The position numbers were made by a program, and so were the translations under genes. The notes under the pieces are model-generated. The model saw only the letters and a list, made by a program, of their open reading frames with translations, had not been told where the DNA came from and did no database searches. Source: an uncultured Bacteroidota bacterium (lineage in GTDB: Bacteria > Bacteroidota > Bacteroidia > Bacteroidales > UBA12077). Taken from it: DNA of 32,257 nucleotides. This document shows positions 28,402 to 32,257 of the stretch, one piece after another. Position 1 is the first letter of the stretch, and each line of letters begins with the position of its first letter. The DNA is taken from NCBI GenBank assembly GCA_913055895.1, contig CAJXLE010000009.1:1-32257 (forward strand). The letters run 5' to 3'.

Positions 28402-30438
28402 ATGCAGCTGCGTCGTTATAAAATAAAGGCCCTGATGTTTTTTTTGCTGGTGGTCACACTGGGCAACACTGCCCAAAAAACCGACAGCCTGGATGTAGAG
28501 AAAAAACACGACAGCATCAGGAGGTACCTGGAGCAGGAAAGGGCCGATTCAGCCATCAGGGAGCTGAGGGGATTGCTGAAGCACAGGGGAAAGATGGCAA
28601 TGGAGGACCAGGCGGTCACTTACCGGCTCCTCTCCAGTGCCTATGAAGACAGATCGGCTCTTGATTCATCGGTCTATTATATGAAAAAAGCCTGGCAGCT
28701 GGCCCGGAAGGTGGCACCGGAAAAGTACGGGACCACCTATCCCCTGACCCTTGCCTACTATTCCTGGGAAATGGGGAATTACAGCCAGGCACTCAAGTAT
28801 GCCCAGATGGCCAAGAGAAACGTGAATGGCAGCCGGGTTATTGATGATGCCATGCGACTTCAAAACGTGTTGGGCTTGATATACAGGGATCTGAGCAACT
28901 ACCAGAGGGCAGAGTCCCATTTCATGAATGCCATTGGCATGTCAAAAAGACTGAAAAAAAAACACTACCGGGGCATCATCCTGGCCAACCTGGGCTCCCT
29001 CTACCAGAGGGAAAAAGACTACGACAAGGCCATCTCCTATTATGAGCGGGGAAGCACCATAGAACTGGAGTATGCTGATTACAGAGCAGCAGGGCGATCC
29101 TTTGCTGTGATAGGTGAACTGTATACAGAACAGCAAAATTACAGCAAGGCCCTTGACAACCTGGAGAAAGCCAAAAGATACAATGCCAGGGCAGATGACC
29201 TGGTGGGTCTCTGCCGAACGCGAAATGCCCTGGGGCAATTATATACACAAACCGGCGATTACCGCAAGGCCAGGGAGTACTATCTGGATGCAGAAAGCCT
29301 GGCCCGGCATCAGGGAGCACGCAAAGAGCTCATGAAGAGCTACCAGGGACTTTACAAAAATTACGGACGAAGCGGAAATCATAAAAAAGCCTTCAGCTAT
29401 CAAAGCCGCTACCTGGACCTCTACAAGGAACTATACAGCATCCAGGAAATCGTGAAGCTGGAGAACCTGCAGCACAAACTCAACCTGCAGCGCCAGAAAA
29501 ACAAGAACCAACAGGAACAGATCAAAAAACAAAACACCATCAACCGCCTGTTGTTGATCCTGGCCATTCTTTCGGCCCTACTGACACTGGTGTTCATCCT
29601 GCTTTTCATGAGAATACGCAGGTCAAAGAAATCCCTCCAGCAAAAAAACAGGGAAATACACACCCAGAAAATCAAACTGGAAAAGCTCAACCAACACCTA
29701 ACCGCGGCCAGGAAGGAAGCCGAAAAATCAGAACAACTAAAGGATCAATTCCTGAGAAACATCTCGCATGAGATACGCACCCCGCTCAATGGCATTCTCG
29801 GTTTTAGTTCCATCATTGCCGAAGGGAACCTGGAGAAAGGACAACGCAAACAATATCACAGTTATATCAAGAGAAATGCCAAACTGTTGCTCTCGACCAT
29901 CGATGATATACTGGATATCGCCAGGATAAGGACCAAACAGGTGGAAGTCTACCGCGAGTCCTTCCAGGTATGCCACATGCTGAAAGAGCTGAAAGAGATG
30001 TTTGCCATGGACCGGCACAGGACCAACGGGGAAAACATCGACCTGCTGCTGGACCTGGCCCATCCCGACGGGAATTTTCGGTTGTATTCCGACCCCACCA
30101 AGATCCGTAAGGTGTTGATGATACTGATGGACAATGCCTTAAAGTTCACAAGCGAAGGCTTTGTCAAAATGGGTTATTTCAACAGGGATTCTGAAGTGGT
30201 CTTTTATGTTCAGGATACCGGCATTGGCATCTCGCATGAAGACCAGAACCTGATCTATGAAAGTTTCCGGCAGGCAGAATCAGAGTTAAGCCGGCAGTAT
30301 GATGGCATGGGTGTGGGACTGAGCATAGCCAAATCGTTCATAGAGACCCTGAACGGAAACATCTGGTTTGAAAGCACTCCCGCTCAGGGTACCACCTTTT
30401 ATTTCTCCATCCCCTATGAAACGTCTGCGGTACAATAA
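28402..30438 (+). CDS. TPR-containing sensor histidine kinase (HisKA + HATPase_c)
   Basis: N-terminal signal-like segment, TPR repeats, TM segment LLLILAILSALLTLVFILLFMRI, H-box ISHEIRTPLNGILGFSS, N-box DNALKFTSEG, DTGIGI, GMGVGLSIAKSFIE. No receiver domain. Confidence 0.93.
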   Translation: MQLRRYKIKALMFFLLVVTLGNTAQKTDSLDVEKKHDSIRRYLEQERADSAIRELRGLLKHRGKMAMEDQAVTYRLLSSAYEDRSALDSSVYYMKKAWQLARKVAPEKYGTTYPLTLAYYSWEMGNYSQALKYAQMAKRNVNGSRVIDDAMRLQNVLGLIYRDLSNYQRAESHFMNAIGMSKRLKKKHYRGIILANLGSLYQREKDYDKAISYYERGSTIELEYADYRAAGRSFAVIGELYTEQQNYSKALDNLEKAKRYNARADDLVGLCRTRNALGQLYTQTGDYRKAREYYLDAESLARHQGARKELMKSYQGLYKNYGRSGNHKKAFSYQSRYLDLYKELYSIQEIVKLENLQHKLNLQRQKNKNQQEQIKKQNTINRLLLILAILSALLTLVFILLFMRIRRSKKSLQQKNREIHTQKIKLEKLNQHLTAARKEAEKSEQLKDQFLRNISHEIRTPLNGILGFSSIIAEGNLEKGQRKQYHSYIKRNAKLLLSTIDDILDIARIRTKQVEVYRESFQVCHMLKELKEMFAMDRHRTNGENIDLLLDLAHPDGNFRLYSDPTKIRKVLMILMDNALKFTSEGFVKMGYFNRDSEVVFYVQDTGIGISHEDQNLIYESFRQAESELSRQYDGMGVGLSIAKSFIETLNGNIWFESTPAQGTTFYFSIPYETSAVQ

Positions 30439-30661
30439 TTATCCTTTTCCATTATTTGAATGGTTGTTGGGTCATGGACATGACAAAGAAAAGCGGGAAG
30501 AGTTGACGGTGGTAAAACCCACAAAGACAACAAATTAAACCAGTAATACCCTGTCACAAAAAAAAGGCCGGCCCGGGCAATATAGACGCTGTTCTCTTTT
30601 TTTTATACCTTTAAAGGTCAACTTGAGAAGCAACACATATGTTTGACCTTACAAAAAGCCT

Positions 30662-31315
30662 ATGACAAGGAAAGAAAGAACGCGCCGGGTACTGGAATAT
30701 TTCAGGATCAACCACCCGGTGGCCGAAACAGAGTTAAAGCATGACAACCCCTTCGAACTGGTGGTGGCGGTCATCCTTTCGGCGCAATGTACCGACAAGC
30801 GGGTAAACATGATCACCCCGCCCCTGATAGAGCGTTTCCCCACACCCGAGGCCATGGCAGGGGCCGACAGGGAAGAGATATTTCAATACATCCGCAGCTG
30901 CTCCTACCCCAACAACAAGGCCAAACACCTTGCAGGCATGGCCAGGGTCCTGACTGAGGAGTTCAACGGGGTGGTCCCCGACGATGTGGCCAGCCTCCAA
31001 AAACTACCCGGTGTGGGGCGCAAATCGGCCAACGTGATCGCATCGGTCATATACGAAAAACCTGCTATGGCAGTAGACACCCATGTTTTCAGGGTATCCA
31101 GGAGACTTGGACTGACGCACAATGCTAAAAATCCTCTCCAGGCTGAAAAGCAGCTTATCGAGAACATACCGGAGGATCTGATCCCCCGTGCCCACCACTG
31201 GCTTATCCTCCACGGCCGCTATGTCTGTACCGCACGAAGTCCAAAATGCAGCCATTGTCCGCTGACCAACCTGTGCCAGTACTACCAGAACGAAGTCAAA
31301 AAGGAAGAAACGTAA
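30662..31315 (+). CDS. nth: Endonuclease III
   Basis: 217 aa. VVAVILSAQCTDKRVN, LQKLPGVGRKSANVI, AVDTHVFRVSRRLGL. C-terminal 4Fe-4S cysteines CTARSPKCSHCPLTNLC. Confidence 0.96.
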   Translation: MTRKERTRRVLEYFRINHPVAETELKHDNPFELVVAVILSAQCTDKRVNMITPPLIERFPTPEAMAGADREEIFQYIRSCSYPNNKAKHLAGMARVLTEEFNGVVPDDVASLQKLPGVGRKSANVIASVIYEKPAMAVDTHVFRVSRRLGLTHNAKNPLQAEKQLIENIPEDLIPRAHHWLILHGRYVCTARSPKCSHCPLTNLCQYYQNEVKKEET

Positions 31316-31386
31316 AGTGCTTTTAAACCAACTCAATAAAATATCATCCATACATGCAATCAACCCCAAAACCAAAAAACAACCCT

Positions 31387-32257
31387 ATGAAAAAGTATCT
31401 TATTGCAATCATTCCGGCATTGGTCCTGATGATGGGAGTCCATCCCGGAGAAGCTCAGGACGGGGAGTCTTTTGTACGTTATCCATCTCTCACCGACGAT
31501 GGTTCCAGGATGGCCTTCGTCTACCAGGGCGATATATGGGTCAAATCACTGAATGGAGAAGGAGAAGCCAACAGGCTGACCATCCATGAAGGTTACGACC
31601 AAAAGCCCCGCTGGAGCCCTGATGGCGAGCGCATCGCCTTCACCAGCGACCGCTACGGCCACCCCGACATCTACGTGATCGATCAATACGGCAACCAAAC
31701 GCAAAGGCTTACCTACCATTCCACCACCGACATGGTAAGCAACTGGTATTCGGAGAACGAAATTCTTTTCACCACCAACAGGGCCTTTGCCCAGGTAGAA
31801 CGCGAAGATGAGGTCTACACCGTTTCCCTTGAGGGCGAGACCCCTGAGCGTTTGCTGGATGCAGTGGGCAATGAGCCTGCCCGTTCCCCCAACGGCCGTT
31901 TTATAGCTTTTGTCAGGGGCTCCTGCCGCAAGGCCAGGGAAGCCTACAAAGGACCAGCCAACGGAAATATCTGGATCTATGATACCGAGAGGGACCAATA
32001 CATACAGATCACCACTTACGAGGGCAACGATTTTCAGCCACGGTGGGCCGGCAACAACACCCTCTACTTCATCAGTTCACGCAACGGCAGGTACAACATC
32101 TTCCATGTAGGTGTGAACGCCGAGGGCGAAAAAACCGACGGGCCGGTTGCCGACACACGTGCAGAAGACATGGGCATACGTTATTTTGATGTATCCGCCA
32201 ATGGCAACAAACTGGTATACGAGAAGGGCATCAGCCTATACATCCAGGAAAAGGGCG
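31387..32257 (+). CDS. Tricorn-protease-like / S41 family peptidase N-terminal beta-propeller region (runs off the window)
   Basis: Open frame from ATG 31387 to the window end: MKKYLIAIIPALVLMMGVHPGEAQDGESFVRYPSLTDDGSRMAFVYQGDIWVKSLNGEGEANRLTIHEGYDQKPRWSPDGERIAFTSDRYGHPDIYVID. WD40-like/PD40 repeats typical of Tricorn homologues. No stop found, so it is absent from the ORF track. Confidence 0.85.
   Translation, partial: MKKYLIAIIPALVLMMGVHPGEAQDGESFVRYPSLTDDGSRMAFVYQGDIWVKSLNGEGEANRLTIHEGYDQKPRWSPDGERIAFTSDRYGHPDIYVIDQYGNQTQRLTYHSTTDMVSNWYSENEILFTTNRAFAQVEREDEVYTVSLEGETPERLLDAVGNEPARSPNGRFIAFVRGSCRKAREAYKGPANGNIWIYDTERDQYIQITTYEGNDFQPRWAGNNTLYFISSRNGRYNIFHVGVNAEGEKTDGPVADTRAEDMGIRYFDVSANGNKLVYEKGISLYIQEKG

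Noticed and set aside
31317-31589. 90-aa ORF at the start of the Tricorn-like gene
   Set aside because: Out of frame with the clear signal peptide/propeller ORF beginning at 31387, which continues beyond the window.

Overview
A 32.3 kb segment of what looks like a Bacteroidetes chromosome, probably Bacteroidales/Marinilabiliales-like (inferred from gene content, A-rich start contexts mostly lacking Shine-Dalgarno motifs, a CarboxypepD_reg-type TonB receptor, LepB with a large insert, and DUF4293). Most of it is core or housekeeping: pyrB (3' end), pyrI, DUF4293, rocD, M13 peptidase, RidA, ffh, folD, YfcC-family transporter, iadA, MBL hydrolase, BASS-family transporter, RsmI-like methylase, WbqC, lepB, dapB, the thrS-infC-rpmI-rplT operon, a TonB-dependent receptor, an ABC-F / sensor-nucleotidyltransferase / metallophosphoesterase operon, a TPR histidine kinase, nth, and the 5' end of a Tricorn-like S41 peptidase. 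No tRNA, rRNA, CRISPR array, prophage or transposase was seen. The observations most worth a second look are: (1) a single in-frame TAA inside the essential gene thrS; (2) infC apparently starting at AUA with a strong SD, overlapped by the stop of a 14-codon mini-ORF that abuts the thrS stop; (3) an ABC-F / GAF-like-NTase / phosphoesterase operon with 0- and 3-nt gaps; (4) a ~250 bp wobble-compatible inverted array of 8-bp repeats between convergent folD and the transporter, plus other dispersed repeat families at gene borders.
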